From: Victivallales bacterium
Lineage (GTDB): Bacteria; Verrucomicrobiota; Lentisphaeria; Victivallales; SZUA-371
Assembly (NCBI GenBank): GCA_016936495.1
Contig: JAFGXT010000173.1
Location: forward strand, 1 to 59,633
Direction: 5' to 3'
Length of the DNA: 59,633 bases
The first letter of the stretch is position 1. Each line of letters opens with the position of its first letter. Under the pieces are notes generated by a model. It searched no databases. It saw only the letters and a program-made list of their open reading frames with translations, and was not told the DNA's origin. Both the position numbers and the translations under genes were made by a program. Positions 45,648-55,523 of this stretch are shown here, piece after piece.

Positions 45648-47453
45648 ATGCAGGAACTTAGAAATATCGCGATTATCGCGCATGTTGACCATGGCAAAAC
45701 CACTCTGGTTGACGAAATCATCAAACAGGCTCATATTTTTCGCGACAACCAGGAGATGCAGGAATGTTTCCTTGACAGCAATGACATAGAACGTGAACGC
45801 GGAATCACTATTCTGTCTAAAAATATAAGTGTGAATTATAAAGGCGTAAAGATAAACATCCTCGACACCCCCGGGCATAGCGACTTCGGTGGTCAGGTCG
45901 AACGCGTACTCAAGCTTGCCGACGGCGTGCTGTTGTTGGTGGATTCCGCCGAAGGACCGATGCCTCAGACCCGTTTTGTGCTGGACAAAGCTTTACAGCT
46001 CAATCTTAAGCCCGTTGTGGTTATTAATAAAATCGACAAGTCAGACGCTCGCCCCGCTGTGGTGCATGACAAGGTCTTTGATTTGTTCTGTGAACTCGAC
46101 GCTAACGAAGACCAGCTTGATTTTCCCATGCTTTACGCCAGTGGTCGTGATGGCTGGGCTGTGAAATCGCTTGATGATCCGCGTGAATCCATTCTGCCGC
46201 TTATGGACGCCATTCTGGAATATATTCCGGCGCCGGAGATCAAGGAAGGTCCGGTTCAGATGCAGGTCGCCACTCTTGATTATTCCGATTATGTCGGTCG
46301 TATCGGCGTGGGCAGGGTATACCGTGGCACGCTTAAACTGAAAAGTCCGCTGGTAATGATTAAAAATGATGGTAAAACTGTTCCTGCCCAAATCAAACAG
46401 GTATTTACTTTTGAGGGAATCGAGCGCAAGGACGCCACCGAAGTCCGTTGCGGAGACCTCTGTGGTATTGTTGGTATTGATGGTGTGGACATCGGCGACA
46501 CCATTTGTTGTGCTAATATTCCTGAAGCAATGCCTCCGATTGAGCTGGATGAGCCTACTTTGTCAATGACTTTCAGGGTCAATGACTCGCCGCTTTACGG
46601 TAAAGAAGGTAAATATGTGAGCAGTCGCCATTTGCGCGAACGCTTGTTCAAAGAGATGGAACGCGATGTGGCGTTGCGAGTGGTCGAAAACAGTGGCGAA
46701 TCGTTCAATGTAAGTGGTCGCGGTGTACTGCATTTATCCATTCTTATTGAGAACATGCGCCGCGAAGGCTATGAATTGTGCGTTTCTCAGCCGCATGTTA
46801 TTCTGAGAAATCACGAGGGCGTGATTGAAGAACCGTTGGAAATCCTTTCGGTTGATGTGCCGGATGAATATGCCGGAAAGATCATTGAACTTGCCGGATT
46901 GCGCAAAGGCGAAATGATCAATATGGAGTCCCGCGGTGCGCGCCAACTGGTAGAATTTCATATTCCTACACGCGGGCTTATTGGTTTCAGGAGCAAGGCT
47001 ATGACCGCTAGCGCGGGCGAAGCTATTGTTTCTCATCGTTTTTTACAATACACGCCGCATAAGGGTGAAATACCCCAGCGTCTGTGTGGTACTCTTATCA
47101 GTATGAGTGCGGGAAGTGCTTCCGCTTATGCTATTGACGCGCTTCAGCAGCGCGGAATCTTCTTTGTTGAACCAAATGAGGCCACTTACGAGGGCATGAT
47201 CGTGGGCGAGAACAGCAAGGGAGGCGACCTGATCGTCAATCTGCAGAAAGAAAAGCAGCTTACTAACGTACGCGCTTCGGGTTCGGACAAGGCCCTGAAA
47301 GTATTTCCCGCTACCAAACTTAGTTTGGAGCAGGCGTTGGAATATATCGCCAATGATGAACTTGTCGAGGTTACTCCGAAAAGCATCAGGCTCAGAAAGC
47401 TGTATTTGTCGGAACTCGAACGCAAGCGCATGCGCGGTAAAAAGCAAGTGTGA
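45648..47453 (+). CDS. typA: Ribosome-associated GTPase BipA/TypA
   Basis: 601 residues, the usual length. All GTPase motifs are present: [15 protein letters not shown] (G1), ERERGITIL (G2), [14 protein letters not shown] (G3) and VVINKID (G4). The C-terminal BipA-specific domain has [17 protein letters not shown] and a [16 protein letters not shown] segment. It helps 50S assembly and stress adaptation. An AGGT site lies before the ATG, and a GC-rich hairpin follows the stop. Confidence 0.97.
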   Translation: MQELRNIAIIAHVDHGKTTLVDEIIKQAHIFRDNQEMQECFLDSNDIERERGITILSKNISVNYKGVKINILDTPGHSDFGGQVERVLKLADGVLLLVDSAEGPMPQTRFVLDKALQLNLKPVVVINKIDKSDARPAVVHDKVFDLFCELDANEDQLDFPMLYASGRDGWAVKSLDDPRESILPLMDAILEYIPAPEIKEGPVQMQVATLDYSDYVGRIGVGRVYRGTLKLKSPLVMIKNDGKTVPAQIKQVFTFEGIERKDATEVRCGDLCGIVGIDGVDIGDTICCANIPEAMPPIELDEPTLSMTFRVNDSPLYGKEGKYVSSRHLRERLFKEMERDVALRVVENSGESFNVSGRGVLHLSILIENMRREGYELCVSQPHVILRNHEGVIEEPLEILSVDVPDEYAGKIIELAGLRKGEMINMESRGARQLVEFHIPTRGLIGFRSKAMTASAGEAIVSHRFLQYTPHKGEIPQRLCGTLISMSAGSASAYAIDALQQRGIFFVEPNEATYEGMIVGENSKGGDLIVNLQKEKQLTNVRASGSDKALKVFPATKLSLEQALEYIANDELVEVTPKSIRLRKLYLSELERKRMRGKKQV

Positions 47454-47465
47454 GTTTGCTGGATA

Positions 47466-47489
47466 CGCCCCGCTTTAAATAGCGGGGCG
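47466..47489 (+). terminator. Hairpin after typA
   Basis: Perfect 9-bp stem CGCCCCGCT/AGCGGGGCG with loop TTAAAT. No T-run, so it may be a weak terminator or an mRNA-stabilising structure between typA and the ABC-F gene. Confidence 0.65.
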
Positions 47490-47532
47490 GACTGATCTGA
47501 GTTCTTATATAACGGTTGTAGTTTGTGTAGCG

Positions 47533-49515
47533 ATGATTGATTTTCAGAATGTATATAAATCGTATTCCGGCAAGGATATTTTCAAAGATGTCTCTTTTCG
47601 CATAAATCCAGGCGAAAGGGTAGGGGTGGTAGGCCCCAACGGCGCCGGCAAAAGTACCATTTTTAGTATCGTCAACGGTGAGATAGAGCAGGACAAGGGC
47701 AAAGTCATGGTGCCGCGCGATCTGCGTATCGCCATACTTCATCAGCATATAGAACACGGTTCGGCTGAGGTCCCGCTGCTGGACTTTGCCGCCGACGCAG
47801 TCAGGGAACTGAGTGACATATCCGCCCGTATGCATGTGCTGGAACATCGTTTTCATGAACAACTTGAGCCGGGCGAATACGATAAGATGCTTGCCGAGCA
47901 AGGCGAACTCCAGAGCCGTTACGAACAACTTGGCGGATATCGTTTGCGCCATGCCGCCGAGGCGGCATTGTCCGGACTGGGCTTTCATGAAGAAGATTTT
48001 TTGCGTCCGTTGGGATCGTTCAGCGGTGGCTGGCAGATGCGCGGCGCTCTTGCCCGGGTACTTATTTCTGATCCGGATATTCTGTTGCTGGATGAACCGT
48101 CCAACTATCTGGATATTCCCGCGGTGGAATGGCTCTATCGCTTTCTTAAGTCCTTCAAAGGCACTTTGATGCTTATCTCTCATGACCGTTTTCTGCTTAA
48201 GACGCTGGCAAATGTAACTTTGGAAATAAACGGCGGCAACGTCATCCGTTACGCCGGAGATTATGATTATTATGTGCGTGAACGCCAGAACCGTTATCTT
48301 CAACTTGAATCGGCACGCAAAAATCAGGACAAGGAACGCGAACGTCTGGAACGTTCGATCGACCGTTTTCGCTCCAAGAGTACCAAGGCGGTTCAGGTTC
48401 AGAACTGGATTCGCAAGCTTGACCGGATGGAGGAAATCACCATGCCGGATGAGTTGCATTACTCGGGGTCTATAAGAATTCCTGACCCGCCGCCATGTGG
48501 CAATGAGATCATCCGGCTGGAAAATCTGAGCTTTAGTTATAACGGCACTGATATGGTGTTGGAAAATATTGATATTCAGGTTGATAAGGGCGATAAGCTT
48601 GGCATTGTCGGTTATAATGGCATGGGTAAGACCACTCTGCTCAAGGTTATGGCTGGAATGCTTACGCCTGCCGGGGGGAAATGTGTAATCGGACATAATG
48701 TGGTTTCCGGCTACCAGGCGCAGGAGTTCAGCGAGCTGTTGCCCGATGAACAGAGTGCTTATGACGTGGTGCGTGCCGCGCTACCCGCCGGAGCAGATTC
48801 CAGATCGTTGATGAGCATTCTGGGGAGTTTCGGATTCTCCGGTGAAGCCGCCGACAAACCCTGCAAGGTGTTGAGCGGCGGAGAAAAGATACGCTTGCTT
48901 TTCGCCCGGATATTCGTTAATCCTCCTAACTTTTTGCTATTGGACGAGCCCACTACACATTTGGATATTTCCGCGCGTGAGGCATTGCAGCAGGCGCTGG
49001 CTGATTATAAAGGTACGGTGGTGTTTGTCAGTCATGATATTGAATTTGTTTCAAATGTGGCGGAGAATATTATTGGCATGGTTCCCCACGGTATAAAACG
49101 TTATTATGGCAATTATGCTTATTACAGAGAAAAAGTTGAACAGGAGAAAAATCCAATTTCCAATTCTGAGGTCGCGGCTCAGGATTCATCCGCTTCCGAC
49201 AATCAATCAGCAGGAACCGATTCTCAGAAAGAACGCCGCAAGGAGCGTGCCCGCGTCCGCCAGGAAATGCAAAAAGAGAAACGGGAACTTGAACGTAGAG
49301 TCGCGCATTTTGAACAGGAAATTGAACGCGCTGAATCTGAACAAGCTGAGATCACCGCTTCTCTGGCATTAAATTCCGCCGATACTGATTTTGCCGCCCT
49401 TAATCGCAGACTTAAGGAACTTGAACAAACCATTGCAAAAGCTTCATCGGGTTGGGAACAGTTTGCCGTTAAGCTTGAAGAATTTATGGAAGAGTATAAC
49501 CGTCTGCACGATTAA
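47533..49515 (+). CDS. ABC-F family ATPase (Uup/YheS-like)
   Basis: 660 residues with two ABC domains and no membrane part. Domain 1 has GPNGAGKST, SGGWQMRGALARVL and DEPSNYLDI. Domain 2 has GYNGMGKTT, LSGGEKIRLLFARI and DEPTTHLDI, followed by SHDIEF. The linker between the domains (NRYLQLESARKNQDKERERLERSIDRFRSK) is the ABC_tran_Xtn region. A charged coiled-coil tail (~565-655, RRKERARVRQEMQKEKRELERR) ends the protein. Such proteins act on the ribosome as translation factors or antibiotic-protection factors. Resistance cannot be inferred from sequence alone. Confidence 0.93.
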   Translation: MIDFQNVYKSYSGKDIFKDVSFRINPGERVGVVGPNGAGKSTIFSIVNGEIEQDKGKVMVPRDLRIAILHQHIEHGSAEVPLLDFAADAVRELSDISARMHVLEHRFHEQLEPGEYDKMLAEQGELQSRYEQLGGYRLRHAAEAALSGLGFHEEDFLRPLGSFSGGWQMRGALARVLISDPDILLLDEPSNYLDIPAVEWLYRFLKSFKGTLMLISHDRFLLKTLANVTLEINGGNVIRYAGDYDYYVRERQNRYLQLESARKNQDKERERLERSIDRFRSKSTKAVQVQNWIRKLDRMEEITMPDELHYSGSIRIPDPPPCGNEIIRLENLSFSYNGTDMVLENIDIQVDKGDKLGIVGYNGMGKTTLLKVMAGMLTPAGGKCVIGHNVVSGYQAQEFSELLPDEQSAYDVVRAALPAGADSRSLMSILGSFGFSGEAADKPCKVLSGGEKIRLLFARIFVNPPNFLLLDEPTTHLDISAREALQQALADYKGTVVFVSHDIEFVSNVAENIIGMVPHGIKRYYGNYAYYREKVEQEKNPISNSEVAAQDSSASDNQSAGTDSQKERRKERARVRQEMQKEKRELERRVAHFEQEIERAESEQAEITASLALNSADTDFAALNRRLKELEQTIAKASSGWEQFAVKLEEFMEEYNRLHD

Positions 49516-49542
49516 GCTCCCTCCTCGGGCATGGCAAAAAGA

Positions 49543-49567
49543 AAGACCCGCCTCCACAGCGGGTCTT
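49543..49567. terminator. Hairpin after the ABC-F gene
   Basis: Perfect 9-bp stem AAGACCCGC/GCGGGTCTT with a 7-base loop, between the ABC-F gene and the convergent small cysteine protein gene. No T-run on the plus side. Confidence 0.7.
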
Positions 49568-49604
49568 AACAGGAGGAGAAAGAAAACGAAAAAACAAAAC
49601 GACT

Positions 49605-49727
49605 TCAACTCTTAAGTTTTTTAGCTTTACACACTTGCTTCTTATCTTTTACCAGTGAGCCGCAATACCTGCATTCGTATTTCGCCTCATCTTTTTCGGC
49701 CTTTGATTTACCTTTCAAGCATCCCAT
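49605..49727 (-). CDS. Small 40-residue Cys/Lys-rich protein (too short for the ORF track)
   Basis: Translated by eye from the minus strand: it starts MGCLKGKSKAEKDEAKYECR, continues with YCGSLVKDKKQVCKAKKLKS and ends at TGA. ATG 49727 has AAGGA eight bases upstream, and a TTGACA-17-TATTTT promoter lies 45-70 bases upstream, so it is very likely a real gene. It carries a C-x2-C knuckle (CRYC) plus a later Cys, with another Cys at position 3, and is about one-third lysine/arginine. It looks like a half zinc ribbon or small metal/nucleic-acid-binding protein. I recall similar tiny K-rich CxxC proteins in deltaproteobacteria, with no known function. Confidence 0.7.
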   Translation of the reverse strand: MGCLKGKSKAEKDEAKYECRYCGSLVKDKKQVCKAKKLKS

Positions 49728-49743
49728 ATTTAAAATCCTTCTT

Positions 49744-49799
49744 TTTTAATGATACTGTCTTTGTATCATTAAAATACATTCTCTGCGTAGATATGTCAA
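49744..49799 (-). promoter_or_regulatory. Promoter with 12-bp inverted repeat for the small Cys protein
   Basis: On the minus strand TTGACA (49799-49794), a 17-base spacer and TATTTT (49776-49771). A perfect 12-bp inverted repeat TTTTAATGATAC/GTATCATTAAAA (49744-49774, 7-base loop) begins at the -10 box and covers the transcript start, ending just before the ribosome site. It could be an operator or a leader hairpin. Confidence 0.7.
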
Positions 49800-49913
49800 T
49801 ACTTTTATGATTGGTTTGGTAGACTTTTTCTGAAAAATATCTTGATGTTACAGTCCGGTCGATTATGTTATTGTAAAATATAAATTTTGACAATTAATGA
49901 AAATGGTGACGTT

Positions 49914-50363
49914 GTGATAAGACTTTGTGTTTGTTGTAAGAATATACGTTCCAGCGCGGAGCGGGAACTTGACGTCGAGCTGGGGGAGTATCTTCGGCGG
50001 AAACTGTCTGACGGTGTGATTGAATTTTTTGAGACGGATACCGGTGTTTCGGCGCAAGCGTTGTTCAGCTGGAGGATGACTTTTGACTGTCTGGATGACT
50101 CTGACGCGGTGATTGCCGTTGCGGACGCGTTGTGGGACGCCTATGAGCACTTTTTGGTGATGCGGACGGAAAAAAAGGCGCACCAGGGACTGTTTGTCGA
50201 TATTAGTGGTGAGAGCGTGAAATGTACTTTTTCCATCGCCGACGACGTTGTCGACCGCTTGCAACTCAAGGAACATCTGACCGCGCTTGTTCGGGCAATG
50301 AATGCCGGACTGATCTCGCTTGAGGATATGTCCGCCGTCAAGGGGCATGTTGGAAGGATATAA
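49914..50363 (+). CDS. Hypothetical protein with N-terminal CVCC motif
   Basis: About 149 residues from GTG 49914; the ORF-track start is a TTG at 49887 without a ribosome site. Not recognised. It starts MIRLCVCCKNIRSSAERELD and is otherwise acidic and helical, with no membrane segment. A convergent glycosyltransferase gene begins one base after its stop. Codon use resembles the neighbours, which supports a real gene, but the start codon is uncertain. An opposite-strand ORF of similar length (49863-50348) is considered its shadow. Confidence 0.55.
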   Translation: MIRLCVCCKNIRSSAERELDVELGEYLRRKLSDGVIEFFETDTGVSAQALFSWRMTFDCLDDSDAVIAVADALWDAYEHFLVMRTEKKAHQGLFVDISGESVKCTFSIADDVVDRLQLKEHLTALVRAMNAGLISLEDMSAVKGHVGRI

Positions 50364-51791
50364 TTAAGGGTTTTGCAACGGGTCCGGCAATGGTTCGTTA
50401 TCTTGAGATTGTGTTTTTTTTAGAATCAGATCTTTGTATATGGCGTCCGCCTTTTCGAATTGTCCGTTGAGTACAAGTGCGCGCACAAGACGCAGGCGTG
50501 GAGTACGGGACGGAACGCCATCGCGATCCAGTTCATCCATATACTTTTCGGCACGGTCGAAGGCTTTGTTGTTGATAAGTATATCCGCTACGGCATAGCG
50601 TTCGTTGTGTCGCCGGAGTTTGCCGGGAGCCGTCCAGGTCATACAGAAGATGAGCAGAGCCACGAGTATGGTCATGAGGCGCGTAAGTAGTTTTTTGCCG
50701 CTGATGATGCATTCAAATCCGGCTCCTGCAAGCACTGCCAGCAGCGGAACCAGTGGTATCCGGTAACGGTAGTAGACGTCGAAAGGCAGCATGGATACGA
50801 TATATGCCGCGATCAAGACGGCTATGAACAGTCTGCCGCGATTTAATTTCTTTATCCATATCAGCGCTACCACCGCAAGCGCCAGCAGTGCGTTGTATGG
50901 TATGAAAAGTATATTCATGAATGGAATTATATCCCGGTGCGCGTAGAAGGACACGCTGTTGTCAAGCTCATAGGAGCTGACGAAGCGGTTGAATTGTATC
51001 GGGAGTTTTCTTATTACTGAAGTTACCATTTCACTCAGCCCGCGGGCTTCACGGTGATGATCCGTAAAGATATTGTCCAGATGCCCGGGGACGATAGATG
51101 GTGAACTGTAAAGTATGGTGTTGTATGTTATCGCCGGAGCAATGGTCAGCAGTACTGCGACGCTGTACCATGCCAGGTGCTTCCAGCGGAAGTAGTGGCG
51201 TATGTCTTTGAATATCAGCAGTGCCAGCGGAGCATATACTACCGGAATGAAGTTCTCGCGTCCCAGCATGCACATCCCGGCGAAGACTCCGGCAATAAAA
51301 TATTTAACACTGCTCCTGCCGGTGAAGCCGCGGACGATGAACAAGGCGGTCAGAGCGAAGCACAGAGACAGAGGTACTGCCCGGAGCAGTGCCAGCGACA
51401 GCAAACTTGCCGGGCCGTAAAAGCAGTAGAGCAATGCGGATAGCGCTGAACTGCGGCGGTTCATTCTTATTGCCCGGCACAGTTTGTATATCACTGGCGG
51501 AATCAGCGCGCACATGATCCCCTGAAGCATGGTCATTACAAATAGTTTTCCGCTTGATGCCAGTACCAGCAGATACAAATAGAAGATGTACAAGGGGGAA
51601 TAAAAGTTTTTTTCCGGGATATTGCCATGGTACAATGCCACTGCTGCTTTCAGCATGGTAAGCTGGTCGGTACCTTCGTGAGGTACGCTGAACAGACCGT
51701 AGCTGTTGCCGTAAATGAGTATTGATATCGCCGCAGTGGCTGAGAATATAAATGTCATGATAATGAAAACAGTGCTGAAATGTCTTTTCAT
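50364..51791 (-). CDS. Polytopic membrane glycosyltransferase (GT39/PMT-like) with TPR-like tail
   Basis: About 475 residues from ATG 51791 (GGGAAG upstream); the ORF-track start adds 38 unlikely residues covering the gyrA promoter side. Some ten membrane helices are present. The first loop has SVPHEGTDQLTMLKAAVALYHGNIPEKNFYSPLYIFYL, with the acidic residues and the NFYSPL pattern seen in dolichyl/undecaprenyl-phosphate-sugar transferases. The last ~70 residues (DRAEKYMDELDRDGVPSRTPRLRLVRALVLNGQFEKADAIYKDLI) resemble TPR repeats. It probably glycosylates an envelope component; the acceptor is unknown. Confidence 0.75.
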   Translation of the reverse strand: MKRHFSTVFIIMTFIFSATAAISILIYGNSYGLFSVPHEGTDQLTMLKAAVALYHGNIPEKNFYSPLYIFYLYLLVLASSGKLFVMTMLQGIMCALIPPVIYKLCRAIRMNRRSSALSALLYCFYGPASLLSLALLRAVPLSLCFALTALFIVRGFTGRSSVKYFIAGVFAGMCMLGRENFIPVVYAPLALLIFKDIRHYFRWKHLAWYSVAVLLTIAPAITYNTILYSSPSIVPGHLDNIFTDHHREARGLSEMVTSVIRKLPIQFNRFVSSYELDNSVSFYAHRDIIPFMNILFIPYNALLALAVVALIWIKKLNRGRLFIAVLIAAYIVSMLPFDVYYRYRIPLVPLLAVLAGAGFECIISGKKLLTRLMTILVALLIFCMTWTAPGKLRRHNERYAVADILINNKAFDRAEKYMDELDRDGVPSRTPRLRLVRALVLNGQFEKADAIYKDLILKKTQSQDNEPLPDPLQNP

Positions 51792-51999
51792 AGAGCTTCC
51801 CGTTGATATGATATTTGCAGTTCCTTGGTAATATATAGCCTGATATTGGCAAATAGCCATACCTGATGGATGAATATTGCATATTTTATCAAAAGGATAT
51901 GACAAAAGAGTTTGTGCAAACGCCGGAATCGTGCTAGATTACGTTGACTGTTAATAATAAAATGATATGCGAATTTCTACAGGGAGAAATAATTTTAAT

Positions 52000-54627
52000 A
52001 TGAGTGATATTACCGCCAGAGATATTCCCGTAAATATTGAAGATATTATGCATACTGCCTACTTGCAGTATTCATTGAGTGTTAATGTCGGACGTGCCAT
52101 TCCTGACGTCCGCGACGGACTTAAGCCGGTGAACCGCCGTATTCTTTTTGCTATGCGCCAGTTGGGTTTGTCCAAGTCGCATTCATATACCAAGAGCGCG
52201 AAAGTGGTCGGGGAAGTGATAGGTAAATATCACCCGCATGGCGATTCGTCGGTCTACGACGCGATGGTGCGTCTGGCTCAGGATTTCGCGATGCGTATGC
52301 CGCTTGTCGATGGTCAGGGTAACTTTGGTAGCATTGACGGCGACCCCGCTGCGGCTTACCGTTATACCGAGTGCCGTATGGAGCGCCTCGCTGAAGAGCT
52401 GCTGTCGGATATTGATAAAGATACCGTTAATATGATGCTTACTTTTGACGAGTCTTCACAGGAACCGGAAGTTCTTCCGGCGCGTTTTCCGCATCTGCTG
52501 ATTAACGGCACTACCGGTATCGGGGTGGGTATGGCTACGAATATTCCACCGCATAACCTGCGTGAAGTCATCAACGCCACCATTCAGCTGTTGGAACACC
52601 CGACCTCTACAGTATCCGACTTGATGGAACATGTTCACGGGCCTGACTTTCCGACCGCGGGATTTATCTGCGGCAGAAGAAATATCAGGAAATTTTATGA
52701 GACCGGACGCGGCTCTATTAAAATGCGCGCCCGTGCCGAAGTCATAGAGCAGAACGGCAAAGAACAGATTATCGTTACAGAAATACCCTATGCGGTAAAT
52801 AAAGAGAACCTGGTCAAGAAAATCGCGGATCTGGTTAATGAAAAACGTATTACCGGAATCGCCGGACTGCGTGATGAGTCCAGTCGCCGCGTCGGAATCA
52901 GGATCGTTATTGATATTAAGCGTAACGCCATGGGCAGTGTCGTTCTGAATCAGCTTTATGCTCATACTCCGCTGGAATCCACCTTTGGTTCGACTATGCT
53001 GGTGGTAGATCACAACCGTCCAAAGGTGATGAATCTGCCTCAGGTGTTGCAGGCTTACATTGACCATCGTTTGGAGGTGGTTACCCGTAGAGCACGATTT
53101 GAGCTTAATAAGGCCGAAGCCAGAGCGCATATCCTTGAAGGTTTGCTTATCGCGCTGGATAATATGGATGAAGTGGTCAAAATCATCCGCAGTTCTCAGA
53201 CTCGTCAGGAAGCAGCTGAGGTGCTCTCCGAAAGATTTAAACTCAGTAAACTTCAGACCAATGCCATCTTGGACATGCGCCTGCATCAGCTTACCGGACT
53301 TGCCGCCGAGGATATTCACCGTGAATATGAGGAATTACAGCGGCAGATCGCTTACTTGAAAGAATTGCTCGCCAGCCGTCAGATGCGGATCGGCGTAATC
53401 AAAGATGAACTCATTGAGGTCAGAGACAAATACGGCGACGAGCGTCGCAGTGAGATAATTCATGACGAAGGTGATCTTAAGGTGGCTGACCTTATCGCCC
53501 GTCATTCATGCGTCATTACTGTTACTGATACCGGGTATATAAAACGTGTTCCGGCCGATACTTACCGTACTCAGCATCGTGGCGGCAAAGGCATTATGGG
53601 TATGGAAACCAAGGATGAGGACTTTGTTGAGCACCTCTTCAATGCTGATAGTCATGACTTGATATTCTTCTTTACCGATCGTGGCTTTATGCATTGGCTG
53701 AATGTGTTTGAGATTCCTGAGGGCACACGTACTTCCAAGGGCAAAGCCATCGTTAATATGATCAAGATAGAACCTGGTGAGAAGATCAAGACTTTACTTA
53801 CAGTCAAACACGCTGATCTGGAAAGTGATGACCAGTATATTGTAATGGCTTCCCGTACCGGGTATATCAAGAAAACCAGTTTGTCCGCGTTCAAGAACCT
53901 GCGCCGTGCCGGTATAAGAGCTTTGACTATTGCCGACGATGATGACTTGATCGATGCCGCTATCAGCCGTGAAGGCGAAGAGATTATTCTCTCCACCAGA
54001 CGGGGAATGGCGTGTCGTTTTGACGAGGGTGATATTCGCCCGATGGGCAGAACCGCCCGTGGCGTAACCGGTATCCGTTTTAAATATGAAGATGATTGCG
54101 TGGTCAGCATGGTCATTATTCGTGAACATGTTGTGGATGTTGATGAAGATATTGCCGACAGCGAAGAAGCCGCCGCAGTCGTCGGAGGCCCGGAGATGCT
54201 GGTGGTTACCAGCGGAGGCATGGGTAAGCGTTCTCTGGTGGGAACTTACCGCAAGACCCGTCGCGGCGCCAAAGGCGTTACCAGTATCCGTTTGAATGAG
54301 GGCGAGGATGTGGTGTCGGCGATTCAGGTGGTACAGGGTAATGAGCTGCTGGTTACTACCGAGAACGGTATCATGGTAAGAATTCCGGTTGATGAAATAA
54401 GAACTATCGGTCGTGCTTCGCGTGGTGTAAGGATCATGAACTTCAAGGGTGAAGACCGGATTACCGGTGTAGCTAAAGTTGTTGAAGTCGAAGGCGGAAA
54501 GAAAGTCGATGCGACTGCGCCGGATGAGGCTGAAAACAATGAAGTTCAGGAGCCTGTGGCTCCTGCCATAGAGGATGCTTCCGCCGGGACTTCTGTTGCC
54601 GAAGATGACGTGCAGACTGAAGAGTAA
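52000..54627 (+). CDS. gyrA: DNA gyrase subunit A
   Basis: About 875 residues from ATG 52000 (AGGGAG 13 bases upstream), giving the usual MSDITARDIPVNIEDIM start. It has the quinolone-resistance region KYHPHGDSSVYDAMVRLAQDF with Ser and Asp at the positions of E. coli Ser83/Asp87, and the catalytic Tyr in AAAYRYTE. The C-terminal beta-pinwheel contains a GyrA-box variant TQHRGGKGIMG, where the consensus is QRRGGKG. This box distinguishes gyrase from topoisomerase IV. Introduces negative supercoils with GyrB, which is not in the window. An acidic tail ends the protein. Confidence 0.95.
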   Translation: MSDITARDIPVNIEDIMHTAYLQYSLSVNVGRAIPDVRDGLKPVNRRILFAMRQLGLSKSHSYTKSAKVVGEVIGKYHPHGDSSVYDAMVRLAQDFAMRMPLVDGQGNFGSIDGDPAAAYRYTECRMERLAEELLSDIDKDTVNMMLTFDESSQEPEVLPARFPHLLINGTTGIGVGMATNIPPHNLREVINATIQLLEHPTSTVSDLMEHVHGPDFPTAGFICGRRNIRKFYETGRGSIKMRARAEVIEQNGKEQIIVTEIPYAVNKENLVKKIADLVNEKRITGIAGLRDESSRRVGIRIVIDIKRNAMGSVVLNQLYAHTPLESTFGSTMLVVDHNRPKVMNLPQVLQAYIDHRLEVVTRRARFELNKAEARAHILEGLLIALDNMDEVVKIIRSSQTRQEAAEVLSERFKLSKLQTNAILDMRLHQLTGLAAEDIHREYEELQRQIAYLKELLASRQMRIGVIKDELIEVRDKYGDERRSEIIHDEGDLKVADLIARHSCVITVTDTGYIKRVPADTYRTQHRGGKGIMGMETKDEDFVEHLFNADSHDLIFFFTDRGFMHWLNVFEIPEGTRTSKGKAIVNMIKIEPGEKIKTLLTVKHADLESDDQYIVMASRTGYIKKTSLSAFKNLRRAGIRALTIADDDDLIDAAISREGEEIILSTRRGMACRFDEGDIRPMGRTARGVTGIRFKYEDDCVVSMVIIREHVVDVDEDIADSEEAAAVVGGPEMLVVTSGGMGKRSLVGTYRKTRRGAKGVTSIRLNEGEDVVSAIQVVQGNELLVTTENGIMVRIPVDEIRTIGRASRGVRIMNFKGEDRITGVAKVVEVEGGKKVDATAPDEAENNEVQEPVAPAIEDASAGTSVAEDDVQTEE

Positions 54628-54658
54628 TAATAACTTGTAAAAGATAAAAGGCTCCGTT

Positions 54659-55516
54659 ATGAGCGGAATTATCAAGTTTCTTGATCGTTCTCTGGACTTG
54701 TCCGGGCGTACCGGGATCATGGGCATACTTAACGTAACCCCTGATTCTTTCAGCGATGGCGGCAATTATTTTAATGCCTCCCCCGCTGTTGAGCGTGCTC
54801 TTGAAATGCTTGAAGATGGAGCTGATATTATTGACGTCGGCGGAGAATCCACCCGACCGGGAGCTGATGAGATTCCGGTGCTTGAGGAAATTCGCAGGGT
54901 TGTGCCGGTTATTGAGGGAATCCGTATTGGAGCTCCCGGGGCGGTTATCAGTGTTGATACCCGTAAAAGTGAGGTGGCGCGTGCGGCATTGGACGCCGGA
55001 GCTGATATTATCAACGATGTCAGCGGTTTGAGTTTTTGTGCCGATATGGCGGAGGTTGCGGCTAAGTCCGGAGCCGGATTGATTATCATGCACATGCGGG
55101 GAACGCCGCAGACTATGCAGTTGGATGAGTTTCTGAAATATGATGATGTAGTGGAGGATGTCTCCAGCGCGTTGCAGGAGGCTTCACGACGAGCGGAGAA
55201 AGCCGGAGTTGCCGCCGATAAGATAATCTGGGATCCCGGTATAGGGTTTTCTAAAGATCTGGAACAGAATTTATCTTTGTTGGGCAATATTGACAAGTTG
55301 CGAAAATATGGCTATGCTGTACTTGGCGGAACTTCCCGTAAGGCATTTATCGGAAAGTTGCTTGAGGAGGCGGAACCGCAGCACCGCGTATGGGGTACTG
55401 CCGGGTCTGTCGCATGGATGGCAACTTTGAACGTGGAATTGATCCGAGTCCATGATGTGAAAGAAATGAAACAGTTGCTCTGCGTCTTTGACGCATGTCG
55501 TAAATCAAGGAGGTGA
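54659..55516 (+). CDS. folP: Dihydropteroate synthase
   Basis: 285 residues. It has both family signatures, IMGILNVTPDSFSDGG and GADIIDVGGESTRPGADEIP, and the later INDVSGL, IIMHMRGTPQTMQ, IIWDPGIGFSKDLEQN and LGGTSRKAFIGKLL (sulfonamide/PABA loops). It condenses p-aminobenzoate with hydroxymethyl-dihydropterin pyrophosphate in folate synthesis. It lies 31 bases after gyrA and 7 bases before cdaA, and is probably co-transcribed with cdaA and the YbbR gene. No folK or folB nearby. Confidence 0.95.
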   Translation: MSGIIKFLDRSLDLSGRTGIMGILNVTPDSFSDGGNYFNASPAVERALEMLEDGADIIDVGGESTRPGADEIPVLEEIRRVVPVIEGIRIGAPGAVISVDTRKSEVARAALDAGADIINDVSGLSFCADMAEVAAKSGAGLIIMHMRGTPQTMQLDEFLKYDDVVEDVSSALQEASRRAEKAGVAADKIIWDPGIGFSKDLEQNLSLLGNIDKLRKYGYAVLGGTSRKAFIGKLLEEAEPQHRVWGTAGSVAWMATLNVELIRVHDVKEMKQLLCVFDACRKSRR

Positions 55517-55523
55517 GGAGCTT

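Noticed and set aside
47392-48696. 434-residue minus-strand ORF over typA/ABC-F
   Set aside because: Antisense shadow of two well-supported genes, with low-complexity composition.
51792-51905. N-terminal extension of the PMT-like gene
   Set aside because: No ribosome site, and a hydrophilic stretch before the first membrane helix; the ATG at 51791 has one.
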